Shown here in pieces: positions 8,217 through 16,362 of a stretch of DNA of 64,000 nt. Below the pieces are notes generated by a model, which saw nothing but the letters and a program-made list of their open reading frames with translations, had not been told where the DNA came from and searched no databases. How positions within the stretch are numbered: the first letter of the stretch is position 1; each line of letters begins with the position of its first letter. The position numbers were made by a program, and so were the translations under genes. The DNA is from Dysgonomonas sp. PF1-14 (GTDB lineage: Bacteria; Bacteroidota; Bacteroidia; Bacteroidales; Dysgonomonadaceae), in assembly GCF_029892965.1 (NCBI RefSeq), contig NZ_JARXWN010000011.1, positions 111,221-175,220 on the forward strand, read 5' to 3'.

Positions 8217-8702
8217 CAATCAACGGTCACAGGAGCAAAGCGTATGTAAAATGAAAAACAAGCACAGGAGTGCGCGTTAGACATGAGCCATATTTTAAAA
8301 ACCAGAAATAGATAGTAGTTATGCTCAATGTAATTCAACCTTTCTTCAATACAATATCAAATACACACAGGCATTATATATAAAGCCTGATGTTATTCTT
8401 TTTCTGGTATTTTATCTATAGAATATAGAAGTTAAAAGCTGAAAATGAATTGGAACTAATTGATGAAGAAGTGTAATCTTTGTAAGGTTTTAGTTAAAAT
8501 ATCAGTCGTGATGTCGTAGGGGCGAATCCATGTGTTCGCCTGAAAATTATATAAGCGAACAGACACACCGGTCTGCCCCTACGAGAGAAAAAAAGAAATT
8601 GTGACGCAATTGGCGGAGCCTTTTAAAACGAGTAAGCCAGTGGGCTAAAAACTGATAAACTTGTCTGCTTTACATACGCTTCGCTCCTGTGACCGTTGGT
8701 TG
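8217..8702. repeat. 34-bp inverted repeat flanking about 420 bp
   Basis: Positions 8217-8250 and 8669-8702 are reverse complements at 32 of 34 positions (core ACGGTCACAGGAGC). The enclosed DNA contains the dispersed repeat at 8471-8653 and no gene. The arrangement suggests terminal repeats of a non-autonomous element or two oppositely oriented fragments of one repeat. No target duplication was recognised. Confidence 0.6.
8471..8653 (+). repeat. Dispersed repeat, copy 1 (palindrome-containing, about 183 bp)
   Basis: This stretch is highly similar to 28996-29177 in the same orientation. The shared outer stem is CGTAGGGGC (8515-8523) with GCCCCTACG (8575-8583), and inside it are two smaller hairpins, GCGAA/TTCGC and AGAC/GTCT. 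A conserved tail includes TTGTGACGCAATTGGCGGAG. There is no coding potential. GTAGGGGCG-type palindromes are common intergenic repeats in many bacteria. Confidence 0.85.
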
Positions 8703-8898
8703 TCAGTTTTTAGTTAATAATACGGGGTAATATGTGAAGAGATTCTTCCCTGCGGTCAGCGTGACAGAGAGGCGAGAAAGGAACAGAGATAAAAAATAAT
8801 GCAGATGTGTAACCTTTGTTACCTTTTCTCTGATAACAGATGATTCTCTTTTTGATAATTGTTGACTTGCAACAGTTAACTGCTAACTGAAAAAATGT

Positions 8899-8906
8899 TA
8901 CCTTTG
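8899..8906 (+). promoter_or_regulatory. Candidate -7 box of proS
   Basis: TACCTTTG fits TAnnTTTG and lies 53 bp upstream of the proS start codon. No well-spaced -33 box was recognised. Confidence 0.5.
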
Positions 8907-8959
8907 CGCTTCAATGAATGTATAACCATCTGTATTGATCATTATAGATAAACGAAAGT

Positions 8960-10441
8960 ATGGCAAAAGAACTGAAAGAACTGACGTCGAGAAGTCAGGA
9001 TTACAATCAATGGTATCAGGATCTGGTACTTAAAGCAGATATGGCCGAAAATTCGGCAGTGCGTGGATGTATGGTTATAAAACCTTATGGATATGCTATC
9101 TGGGAAAAAATGCAGCGTCAACTGGACGATATGTTTAAAGAGACAGGACATGTGAATGCTTACTTTCCGCTTTTTATTCCCAAATCCTTCTTGAGCAAGG
9201 AAGCAGACCATGTGGAGGGCTTTGCTAAAGAATGTGCTGTTGTAACACACTATCGTTTAAAAAATGATCCGGATGGGAAAGGTGTCATTGTAGATCCGGA
9301 GGCAAAGCTGGAGGAAGAACTAATCGTTCGTCCTACCTCCGAAACCATTATATGGAATACATACCGCAACTGGATTCAGTCGTATCGCGATCTGCCTATT
9401 CTGGTCAATCAATGGGCTAACGTAGTTCGCTGGGAAATGCGCACGCGCCTGTTCCTGCGTACAGCGGAATTTCTGTGGCAGGAAGGTCATACCGCTCATG
9501 CAACTAGAGATGAGGCAGAAGAAGAGGCACGTAAGATGCTGGATGTATATGCCACATTTGCCGAAGAGCATATGGCTATGCCTGTGGTTAAAGGGGTGAA
9601 AACAGCATCAGAGCGATTTGCCGGAGCGGTAGAAACTTATACCATCGAAGGTATGATGCAGGACGGAAAAGCCCTCCAATCGGGTACTTCTCATTTCTTA
9701 GGGCAAAACTTTGCTAAGGCATTCGATGTGAAATTTGCCGATAAGGAAGGCAAGATGGATTATGTATGGGCTACATCATGGGGGCTGTCTACCCGCCTGA
9801 TCGGGGCATTGATTATGGCGCATTCGGATGATAACGGACTTGTACTGCCGCCTAAACTGGCTCCTTTCCAAGTAGTGATCGTCCCTATCTATAAAGGAGA
9901 CGAGCAACTGGCTGCAATAAATGAAAAGGTAGAAGGAATGGTGAAAGCATTCAAAGCACTTGGTATAAGTGTGAAATATGATAATGCCGACAATAAAAAG
10001 CCGGGCTGGAAATTTTCTGAGTACGAACTGAAAGGTGTTCCGGTGCGTATCGCTATCGGAGCACGCGATATGGAGAACAATACTGTAGAGGTAGCCCGCC
10101 GCGATACATTGACCAAAGAAACCGTTTCGTGTGATAATCTGGATATATATATCAAAAAGCTGTTGGATGAGATTCAGACGAATATCTATCAGAAAGCATT
10201 TGATCATAGAGTGCAGCACACTATTATTGTAGATTCATACGATGAATTTAAAGTAAAGATTGAAGAAGGCGGATTTATCCTTGCTCACTGGGATGGAACT
10301 CCCGAAACGGAAGAAAAGGTAAAAGCCGAAACAAAAGCCACGATCCGTTGTATTCCGCTTGAAGGAGACAAGACTCCCGGCAAGTGCATGGTAACAGGTA
10401 AACCATCTGCCCAACGCGTTATTTTTGCACGGGCATATTAA
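8960..10441 (+). CDS. proS: Proline--tRNA ligase (archaeal/eukaryal-type class II)
   Basis: 493 residues. It charges tRNA-Pro with proline in the cytoplasm. Class II motifs are visible: motif 2 surroundings RPTSETIIW (about 116-124) and [12 protein letters not shown] (about 171-182), and motif 3 near the [23 protein letters not shown] region (about 242-283). The chain ends [18 protein letters not shown], with a C-terminal Tyr typical of the archaeal/eukaryal (ProS type 3) form, and lacks the editing insertion of the E. coli-type enzyme. Most Bacteroidetes have this form. The gene is monocistronic, with a promoter box upstream and a hairpin terminator downstream. Confidence 0.96.
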   Translation: MAKELKELTSRSQDYNQWYQDLVLKADMAENSAVRGCMVIKPYGYAIWEKMQRQLDDMFKETGHVNAYFPLFIPKSFLSKEADHVEGFAKECAVVTHYRLKNDPDGKGVIVDPEAKLEEELIVRPTSETIIWNTYRNWIQSYRDLPILVNQWANVVRWEMRTRLFLRTAEFLWQEGHTAHATRDEAEEEARKMLDVYATFAEEHMAMPVVKGVKTASERFAGAVETYTIEGMMQDGKALQSGTSHFLGQNFAKAFDVKFADKEGKMDYVWATSWGLSTRLIGALIMAHSDDNGLVLPPKLAPFQVVIVPIYKGDEQLAAINEKVEGMVKAFKALGISVKYDNADNKKPGWKFSEYELKGVPVRIAIGARDMENNTVEVARRDTLTKETVSCDNLDIYIKKLLDEIQTNIYQKAFDHRVQHTIIVDSYDEFKVKIEEGGFILAHWDGTPETEEKVKAETKATIRCIPLEGDKTPGKCMVTGKPSAQRVIFARAY

Positions 10442-10460
10442 TATTAAAGAAACATACAAG

Positions 10461-10491
10461 AAGAGATGTTTGGCTATGCCAGATGTCTCTT
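10461..10491 (+). terminator. Hairpin terminator after proS
   Basis: A 14-bp stem with G-U wobble pairs (10461-10474 with 10478-10491) and a 3-nt loop begins 20 bp after the proS stop. It is followed by a moderately T-rich sequence. Confidence 0.65.
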
Positions 10492-10767
10492 CTGTCTTTA
10501 AGGCCTTAACCATCATGAGATATTACAAGCTACTGTCCGGTTCAACTTCCGGCTTTGGTGTTTATACAATCAATTTTCTTATTCTGTTTGTGGTGTAGGT
10601 TAATGTGTTGTAATATAATGTTTTATGTGTTGTTTGTTTTGCGGAATTGAAAATATCTTGGATTTTTTGTAACTATTCTGAATTATTCCCGTCATATTTA
10701 ATAGAAAGCGCTTCTAGTTCGATTTTTAGAAAAAGGGAATTAATAATTACATTAAAAACAGCCAGTT

Positions 10768-11208
10768 ATGAAATCAATAATTATATCAGTATTAATGGCA
10801 TCTCTACTTATCGTAAATGCCTATGCAAGTGATCCGGTAAAAGTGCTGAGTAATACAACAGCTACCGAGTCGGGAAGTGTAAAAGAAGTTATCTCTTTCG
10901 AAGAGGATAATTCAACTCCTCTGCACAAGGCTCTTTATTACTTTGATGTTGCAGGAGACCTGAAAATGAAAGTTGTATATAAATGGAATGATCGGGGCGG
11001 ATGGGTTAGTGCCAAAAAGTATGAATACGACTATAATACGTTGGGAGGAGCCAGCTTCACTTATACACTTTGGGATAAAAAGACCAGAACATGGTCGGAT
11101 AGATCAGAGCATTTTTATCCGGTTTATGATAATAACGGAAAAGCTCTTGCAATGAAAAGCTTCAAGGTAAATAATACCCGTACTAACTTGATGGCTCAGA
11201 CAAAGTAA
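10768..11208 (+). CDS. Small secreted protein, DUF3836-like
   Basis: 146 residues. A signal peptide (MKSIIISVLMASLLIVNAYA) is cleaved after about residue 20. The mature part is polar, with repeated tyrosine/tryptophan-rich strands (ALYYFD, KMKVVYKWND, KYEYDYN, YTLWDKKTRTWSD). This resembles the small exported Bacteroidales proteins grouped as DUF3836, whose function is unknown. The family call is from memory of the pattern. The gene stands alone and is followed by a terminator hairpin with a T-run. Confidence 0.7.
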   Translation: MKSIIISVLMASLLIVNAYASDPVKVLSNTTATESGSVKEVISFEEDNSTPLHKALYYFDVAGDLKMKVVYKWNDRGGWVSAKKYEYDYNTLGGASFTYTLWDKKTRTWSDRSEHFYPVYDNNGKALAMKSFKVNNTRTNLMAQTK

Positions 11209-11236
11209 GCAGTACATCATTCTATATATTGATTTG

Positions 11237-11278
11237 AAAGTTCTGTCTGTCCGAAAGGGCAGCAGGACTTTTCCTTTT
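11237..11278 (+). terminator. Rho-independent terminator after the DUF3836-like gene
   Basis: AAAGTTCTG...CAGGACTTT forms an imperfect stem around a GAAA loop, followed by TTTTCCTTTT. It lies about 30 bp after the stop. Confidence 0.75.
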
Positions 11279-11333
11279 ATATTAATTAAAAAATATATGT
11301 ATTTTTACATCTCGATCGGTTAAGATAAATGAT

Positions 11334-12182
11334 ATGGAGCAAAATCTGGCAGATATAGGTTTGGTACTCGAAGGTGGCGGTATGCGGGGGGTATTTACCT
11401 GTGGTGTACTCGATTACTTTATGGACAACGGTATTCGTTTTCCATATACGATAGGTGTTTCGGCAGGTGCATGCAACGGGCTGTCGTATATGTCCCATCA
11501 AAGAGGAAGGGCTAAATACAGCAATATAGACCTGTTGGAGAAGTATAAATATATCGGGATAAAGCATTATATCAGAAAACGTAATATCATGGATTTCGAC
11601 CTCTTGTTCCATGAATTTCCCGAGAACATTATACCTTATGATTATGACGCTTATTTTTCTAATCCCAACCGTTTTGAGATGGTTACATCAAACTGTCTGA
11701 CGGGTAAAGCTGAATATTTTGAAGAAAGGAGCAATAAAGACAGGGTGATAGATATTGTAAAAGCTTCGAGCAGTCTGCCTATCCTCTGCCCTGTAACTTA
11801 TGTAGACGATGTACCAATGCTCGATGGAGGGATTTGTGATTCTATTCCCGTTGTGCGGGCTATGGAGCAGGGATATAAGAAAAATGTTGTGGTGCTTACC
11901 CGCAACGAGGGATATAGAAAAGAAAGTAAAGATGTGAAAATTCCGGGTTTCATCTACAGGAAATATCCGGCCATGCGTGATGCTCTCAGTCACCGCAACA
12001 GTGTATATAATGCCCAACTGGAATTGGTGGAGAAGCTCGAGGCTGAGGGTGATATATTTGTGATTCGTCCGCAAGAGCCAATTATTGTCGATCGTATAGA
12101 AAAAGATGTGGATAAGCTTACCGATCTTTATCAACAAGGATATGAATGCGGACAAATGATTAAAGGGGCATTCTTCAGATAG
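11334..12182 (+). CDS. Patatin-like phospholipase family protein (RssA/YjjU type)
   Basis: 282 residues with no signal peptide. The oxyanion motif is GLVLEGGGMRGVFTCGVL (9-26), the nucleophile elbow is GVSAGA with Ser43, and the Asp of the Ser/Asp dyad is Asp164 in MLDGGICDSIP. This is the complete patatin lipase core. The family hydrolyses acyl esters of lipids; bacterial YjjU-type members are cytoplasmic and of uncertain substrate. The gene stands between terminator-flanked neighbours and is probably monocistronic. Confidence 0.88.
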   Translation: MEQNLADIGLVLEGGGMRGVFTCGVLDYFMDNGIRFPYTIGVSAGACNGLSYMSHQRGRAKYSNIDLLEKYKYIGIKHYIRKRNIMDFDLLFHEFPENIIPYDYDAYFSNPNRFEMVTSNCLTGKAEYFEERSNKDRVIDIVKASSSLPILCPVTYVDDVPMLDGGICDSIPVVRAMEQGYKKNVVVLTRNEGYRKESKDVKIPGFIYRKYPAMRDALSHRNSVYNAQLELVEKLEAEGDIFVIRPQEPIIVDRIEKDVDKLTDLYQQGYECGQMIKGAFFR

Positions 12183-12434
12183 TTACAGAAACAGTGATGC
12201 GCATAAAGACCATGTCCCCATCTCACACTTACCGTAACTGAGGTTTTATATCGGCAGACGAGGCTGCACAATGCCGGTAAGCCGCGTCACTCAATAATAC
12301 AGGTATCAGTGAACTAAAAAATCTATTCGATTTATAGCCAAAGCTTATTGTAAAAATTAACATACTACCTTGTTCTGCGGTGTGTTAATTTGTTTCTTTC
12401 TAATCCCTTTGTTTATGCGGAATGCTTGATGTCG

Positions 12435-12470
12435 TATTTACAATATGGAGCTGCATTCATATTGTAAATA
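12435..12470. promoter_or_regulatory. 13-bp perfect inverted repeat upstream of the xylose regulator
   Basis: TATTTACAATATG (12435-12447) and its exact reverse complement (12458-12470) are separated by 10 bp. It lies 124 bp before the regulator start and about 60 bp upstream of the predicted -33 box. It could bind a dimeric regulator; the protein that binds is not known. Confidence 0.5.
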
Positions 12471-12529
12471 GTACTATATGTAATATATTGTTATACAATT
12501 ATTTAACATAAATATATTTCTCAAATGCT

Positions 12530-12578
12530 TTTGCTTGTCGAAATGAAATTTTATATTTGTACTAATTACAATAAGTAC
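12530..12578 (+). promoter_or_regulatory. Candidate promoter and operator of the xylose operon
   Basis: TTTG (12530-12533), an 18-bp spacer and TATATTTG (12552-12559) match the Bacteroidetes -33/-7 promoter pattern. A dyad GTACT-N10-AGTAC (12559-12578) overlaps the end of the -7 box and the expected start site. A regulator bound there would block transcription, which fits autoregulation by the adjacent NUDIX-type protein (inference). Confidence 0.55.
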
Positions 12579-12593
12579 CTATAGCATTATACC

Positions 12594-13310
12594 ATGAAAA
12601 CGAGTTTTATCCATACCTATGTATCAGTTGACTGTGTTGTCTTTGGTTTCGAAGATGATAAGCTCAATATTCTGTTGGTACAAAGGAATGTTGACCGAAA
12701 GGGGTTGAAGGACCTGAAACTACCTGGTAGCCTTATATATAATGAAGAAGATGTGGACGATGCCGCTCACAGAGTGCTGTTCGAACTTACAGGAATAAGG
12801 AGGATGTCGCTGAAACAGTTTCGCTGCTTTGCATCACCTGACAGGGCTAACGATCCGGGAGATGTAAAGTGGCTTGATGTGGCTTACCAGCCAAATATTA
12901 ACAGGCTGATAACTGTTGCCTATTTGTCGTTGTGTAAAGTAGACAGGAAATTGAATAATATATCGAAATACAAACAGACTGAATGGTGTCCGATTGACGA
13001 TGTTCCACAATTGCCTTTCGATCATAACCAGATTGTGAAAGAATCATTGATAGAAATTCGCAGATGGATAGAACACAGTCCTTCTATTGTGTTCGAATTA
13101 TTGCCACAAAAATTTACGATCAGCCAGTTGCATAAGCTTTATGAAGCTATCTATAACAAGTCGATAGATATCCGCAATTTCCATAAAAAAGTTGCCGCCA
13201 TGTCGTATGTTATTGCACTGGAAGAAAAGCAAAAGGATGTGTCGCACAGGGCAGCACGCTATTATAAGTTCGATAAGAAAGCTTATAATAAACTGAAAAC
13301 AAGTATTTAA
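12594..13310 (+). CDS. xylR: NUDIX-domain transcriptional regulator of xylose utilisation (NrtR-like)
   Basis: 238 residues: an N-terminal NUDIX fold (about 8-150) and a C-terminal winged-helix domain (about 160-238, FTISQLHKLYEAIY then FHKKVAAMSYV). The Nudix box is degenerate: where REUxEE is expected, residues 60-65 read RVLFEL, so key metal-binding glutamates are missing and pyrophosphohydrolase activity is unlikely. This is known for sugar-sensing NrtR-family regulators in Bacteroidetes, including the one that precedes the xylulokinase, isomerase and symporter genes in Bacteroides thetaiotaomicron. Gene order is the same here. It probably senses xylose or a derivative and controls the operon through the dyads upstream. 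The symbol is assigned by context. Confidence 0.85.
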   Translation: MKTSFIHTYVSVDCVVFGFEDDKLNILLVQRNVDRKGLKDLKLPGSLIYNEEDVDDAAHRVLFELTGIRRMSLKQFRCFASPDRANDPGDVKWLDVAYQPNINRLITVAYLSLCKVDRKLNNISKYKQTEWCPIDDVPQLPFDHNQIVKESLIEIRRWIEHSPSIVFELLPQKFTISQLHKLYEAIYNKSIDIRNFHKKVAAMSYVIALEEKQKDVSHRAARYYKFDKKAYNKLKTSI

Positions 13311-13313
13311 GGA

Positions 13314-13399
13314 AATTATGGATTATGAGTTGTAAATTATAAGTGAACCTCATAATTCATAATTTAAAACTTATAACTCATAATTTATAATTTATAATT
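13314..13399. repeat. AT-rich hairpin in the xylR-xylB gap
   Basis: Arms 13314-13344 and 13369-13399 (31 bp each) are complementary apart from G-T/A-C positions; nearly all differences are purine transitions that leave G-U pairs on one strand. The hairpin ends 9 bp before the xylB start codon. It shares the TTATGAGTTAT motif with the hairpin in the xylA-xylT gap. Confidence 0.65.
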
Positions 13400-13408
13400 C
13401 AAAAAAGT

Positions 13409-14881
13409 ATGTATTTATTAGGGTACGATATAGGTAGTTCGTCAGTTAAGGTATGTCTGGTGCATGCCGATACAGGGAAGATAGTAGCCTCAGACTTTTT
13501 TCCGAAAGAAGAGATGGCCATAAAAGCCGTAAAATCTGGTTGGGCAGAACAAGACCCTGCCGATTGGTGGACAAACCTTAAACTGGCTCACCAGTCTGTG
13601 ATGCAGAAGTCGGGAGCAAAAGGAGAAGATATACAGGCAATCGGTATTACTTGGCAGATGCACGGTCTGGTACTGGTAGATAAAGATAAGAATGTGCTGC
13701 GCGATTCCATCATCTGGTGTGATAGCCGCGCTGTGCCTTATGGCGAGAAAGCATTTCAGGCTATAGGCGAAGAAAAATGCCTAAGCCATTTACTAAATTC
13801 ACCGGGCAACTTTACCGCTTCCAAACTGGCATGGGTAAAAGAAAACGAGCCACATGTATATGATAAGATAGATAAACTCATGCTTCCGGGCGACTATATC
13901 GGCATGAAACTGACCGGAGATATAGTAGTTACCATAGAAGGCATGTCGGAAGGTATTTTCTGGGACTTCAAGACCAACACCCTGTCGGAAGATGTATTGA
14001 ATTACTACGGCATACCGAAAAGTTTCTTTCCTGAGATTAAACCGATATTCGGCATACAGGGCTATGTCTCGTCAGAAGCGGCGAAAGAGCTTGGTCTGAA
14101 AGAAGGTACGCCTGTTTCGTACCGTGCCGGAGATCAGCCGAATAATGCTTTATCACTCAATGTATTCGAGCCGGGAGAAATAGCCTCTACAGCCGGAACT
14201 TCGGGAGTTGTGTATGGTGTTCTGGATCAGTTGAATTATGATAAATTATCTCGTGTAAATACTTTTGCTCACGTCAATTATACCCCCGAACTGGTACGTC
14301 TCGGAGTACTTCTCTGTATCAATGGTACGGGAATCCTTAATTCGTGGCTTAAACGCAATCTGGCACTCGAAGGCCTGTCGTACAGCGATATGAACAATCT
14401 GGCGGCACAGTCGCCTGTCGGCTCTAAAGGGATCAGTATCATTCCGTTCGGTAACGGAGCAGAGCGCGTGCTAGGTAACAAGGATGTGAATTGTTCCATG
14501 CATGGTATCAATTTTAATATACATGACAAAAAAGATATCCTGCGTGCTGCACAGGAAGGTATTGTATTCTCCTACGAATACGGGATGGAGATCATGCGCG
14601 AGATGGGAATGAATATCAATACTGTAAAGGCTGGTTATGCCAATATGTTCCTTAGTCCGATTTTCGCACAGACTCTGGCAAGCGTAAGTGATGTAACCAT
14701 CGAACTGTACAATACTGATGGTGCCGCAGGTGCAGCTAAAGGAGCTGGGATAGGTATAGGGCTTTATGCTACTCCTCAAGAAGCCTTTGCTTCATTAGAG
14801 AAACTGGCAGTAATAGAACCTGAACATGGCAAAAAAGCAGAGTACAGAGAAGCTTATAGGCAATGGAGAAATTTACTGTAA
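13409..14881 (+). CDS. xylB: Xylulokinase
   Basis: 490 residues, FGGY carbohydrate kinase family. The N-terminal phosphate-binding loop is LLGYDIGSSSVKVCLV (3-18). GITWQMHGLVLVD and SIIWCDSRA are the xylulose-kinase-type substrate motifs, GDYIGMKLTG fits the family, and AGDQPNNAL and TAGTSGVVYG form the second ATPase part. It phosphorylates D-xylulose to xylulose 5-phosphate, feeding the pentose phosphate pathway in the cytoplasm. It lies 98 bp after the regulator and 62 bp before xylA. The gap before it is filled by a large AT-rich hairpin that may affect expression. Confidence 0.95.
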   Translation: MYLLGYDIGSSSVKVCLVHADTGKIVASDFFPKEEMAIKAVKSGWAEQDPADWWTNLKLAHQSVMQKSGAKGEDIQAIGITWQMHGLVLVDKDKNVLRDSIIWCDSRAVPYGEKAFQAIGEEKCLSHLLNSPGNFTASKLAWVKENEPHVYDKIDKLMLPGDYIGMKLTGDIVVTIEGMSEGIFWDFKTNTLSEDVLNYYGIPKSFFPEIKPIFGIQGYVSSEAAKELGLKEGTPVSYRAGDQPNNALSLNVFEPGEIASTAGTSGVVYGVLDQLNYDKLSRVNTFAHVNYTPELVRLGVLLCINGTGILNSWLKRNLALEGLSYSDMNNLAAQSPVGSKGISIIPFGNGAERVLGNKDVNCSMHGINFNIHDKKDILRAAQEGIVFSYEYGMEIMREMGMNINTVKAGYANMFLSPIFAQTLASVSDVTIELYNTDGAAGAAKGAGIGIGLYATPQEAFASLEKLAVIEPEHGKKAEYREAYRQWRNLL

Positions 14882-14943
14882 AAATAAATAATAAGAGACA
14901 AAATAATCAATTGTATAAATCAATCTAAAAAATTATTAGAATC

Positions 14944-16272
14944 ATGGAAATTTTAAAAGGAACAAAAGAATTTTTTCCGGGAATAGGAAAAATCAAATTT
15001 GAAGGAAAAGAAAGTAAAAACCCGATGGCTTATCGTTTCTATGACGAGAATCGTGTGGTAATGGGTAAAACAATGAAAGACTGGATGCGTTTTTCTATGG
15101 CATACTGGCATACGCTATGCGCTGAAGGAGGCGATCCGTTCGGAGGAAGTACGATACATCATCCATGGAAAATAGGCAACGATGCTATCAGCCAGGCTAA
15201 ATATAAAATGGATGCTGCATTTGAATTTATGACAAAAATGGGCATTCCGTTCTATTGCTTCCACGATGTGGATTTGGTTGATTCAGGTAGCAATTGGGTA
15301 GAATATGAAAAAAACCTGCAAGCAATAGTTGACTATGCTAAAGAAAAACAAGCAGCTTCTGGCGTGAAACTTCTTTGGGGTACAGCCAATGTATTTAGTC
15401 ACGAACGTTATATGAACGGAGCTTCTACAAACCCTGATTTCAATGTTGTGGCTTGTGCAGGTACTCAGGTGAAGAACGCCATCGATGCAACTATCGCTCT
15501 AGGTGGTTCTAACTATGTATTCTGGGGAGGACGCGAAGGCTATATGAGCCTTTTGAACACAGATATGAAACGCGAAAAAGACCATTTGGCTCAATTCCTT
15601 TCTATGGCTCGCGACTATGCACGCAAAAATGGTTTTACAGGAACATTCCTTATCGAGCCTAAACCAATGGAACCAACTAAGCATCAGTATGATTATGATA
15701 CTGAAACTGTAATCGGTTTCCTTCGCAATTATGGTTTGGATAAAGACTTCAAAGTAAATATAGAAGTAAACCATGCTACTCTTGCCGGACATACATTCGA
15801 ACATGAGCTGCAAGCAGCAGTAGATGCTGGTATGCTGGGTAGCATCGATGCTAATCGTGGTGACTATCAGAACGGATGGGATACAGACCAGTTCCCTCTT
15901 GATATCTATGACTTCGCTCATGCATGGCTTGTAATGCTTCCTGCCGGAGGAGTGGGTAACGGAGGAGTAAACTTCGATGCTAAAATTCGTCGTAACTCAA
16001 CAGATATGGATGATTTGTTCATCGCTCATATCTCGGGTATGGATGTATTTGCCCGCGGTTTGTTAGTAGCTGCTGATATTCTTGAAAACTCTGATTATAA
16101 GAAAATGCGTCAGACACGTTATGCATCATTCGACGGTGGCGATGGTAAAGCATTTGAAGATGGTAAACTGACTCTTGAAGATTTGCGTACAATCGCACAC
16201 AAAGTGGGCGAACCAAAACAGATAAGCGGTAAACAAGAGCTTTACGAAGCTATTGTGAATATGTATATCTAA
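14944..16272 (+). CDS. xylA: Xylose isomerase
   Basis: 442 residues, typical of the longer class II xylose isomerases. The signature VFWGGREGY is at about 192-200, and [16 protein letters not shown] (about 234-249) carries the metal-binding Glu and adjacent residues. FYCFHDVDL (about 102-110) holds the catalytic His. It interconverts D-xylose and D-xylulose in the cytoplasm. It sits between xylB and the symporter gene, all on the plus strand, so the three are probably transcribed together. This gene connects the xylan locus further downstream to central metabolism. Confidence 0.97.
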   Translation: MEILKGTKEFFPGIGKIKFEGKESKNPMAYRFYDENRVVMGKTMKDWMRFSMAYWHTLCAEGGDPFGGSTIHHPWKIGNDAISQAKYKMDAAFEFMTKMGIPFYCFHDVDLVDSGSNWVEYEKNLQAIVDYAKEKQAASGVKLLWGTANVFSHERYMNGASTNPDFNVVACAGTQVKNAIDATIALGGSNYVFWGGREGYMSLLNTDMKREKDHLAQFLSMARDYARKNGFTGTFLIEPKPMEPTKHQYDYDTETVIGFLRNYGLDKDFKVNIEVNHATLAGHTFEHELQAAVDAGMLGSIDANRGDYQNGWDTDQFPLDIYDFAHAWLVMLPAGGVGNGGVNFDAKIRRNSTDMDDLFIAHISGMDVFARGLLVAADILENSDYKKMRQTRYASFDGGDGKAFEDGKLTLEDLRTIAHKVGEPKQISGKQELYEAIVNMYI

Positions 16273-16278
16273 AAATAA

Positions 16279-16342
16279 TTATGAGTTATGAATTATGGGT
16301 TATGATTTAATACATTCATGATTCATAATTTATAACTCATAA
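16279..16342. repeat. AT-rich hairpin in the xylA-xylT gap
   Basis: Arms 16279-16305 and 16316-16342 (27 bp) are complementary with a few G-T mismatches, around a 10-nt loop. The arm core TTATGAGTTATGAATTATG is shared with the hairpin before xylB. Confidence 0.65.
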
Positions 16343-16362
16343 CTTTAAAAGAACCTTTACCA

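Noticed and set aside
8147..8338. 63-codon minus-strand frame
   Set aside because: It crosses the arms of the structured element and the 34-bp repeat; no recognisable domain.
10647..10832. 61-codon frame overlapping the start of the DUF3836-like gene
   Set aside because: The overlapping frame at 10768 has a clear signal peptide and is the better gene.
13314..13399. Possible CRISPR-like or tandem repeat in the xylR-xylB gap
   Set aside because: The repetitive look comes from a single AT-rich inverted repeat; there are no regular spacers.
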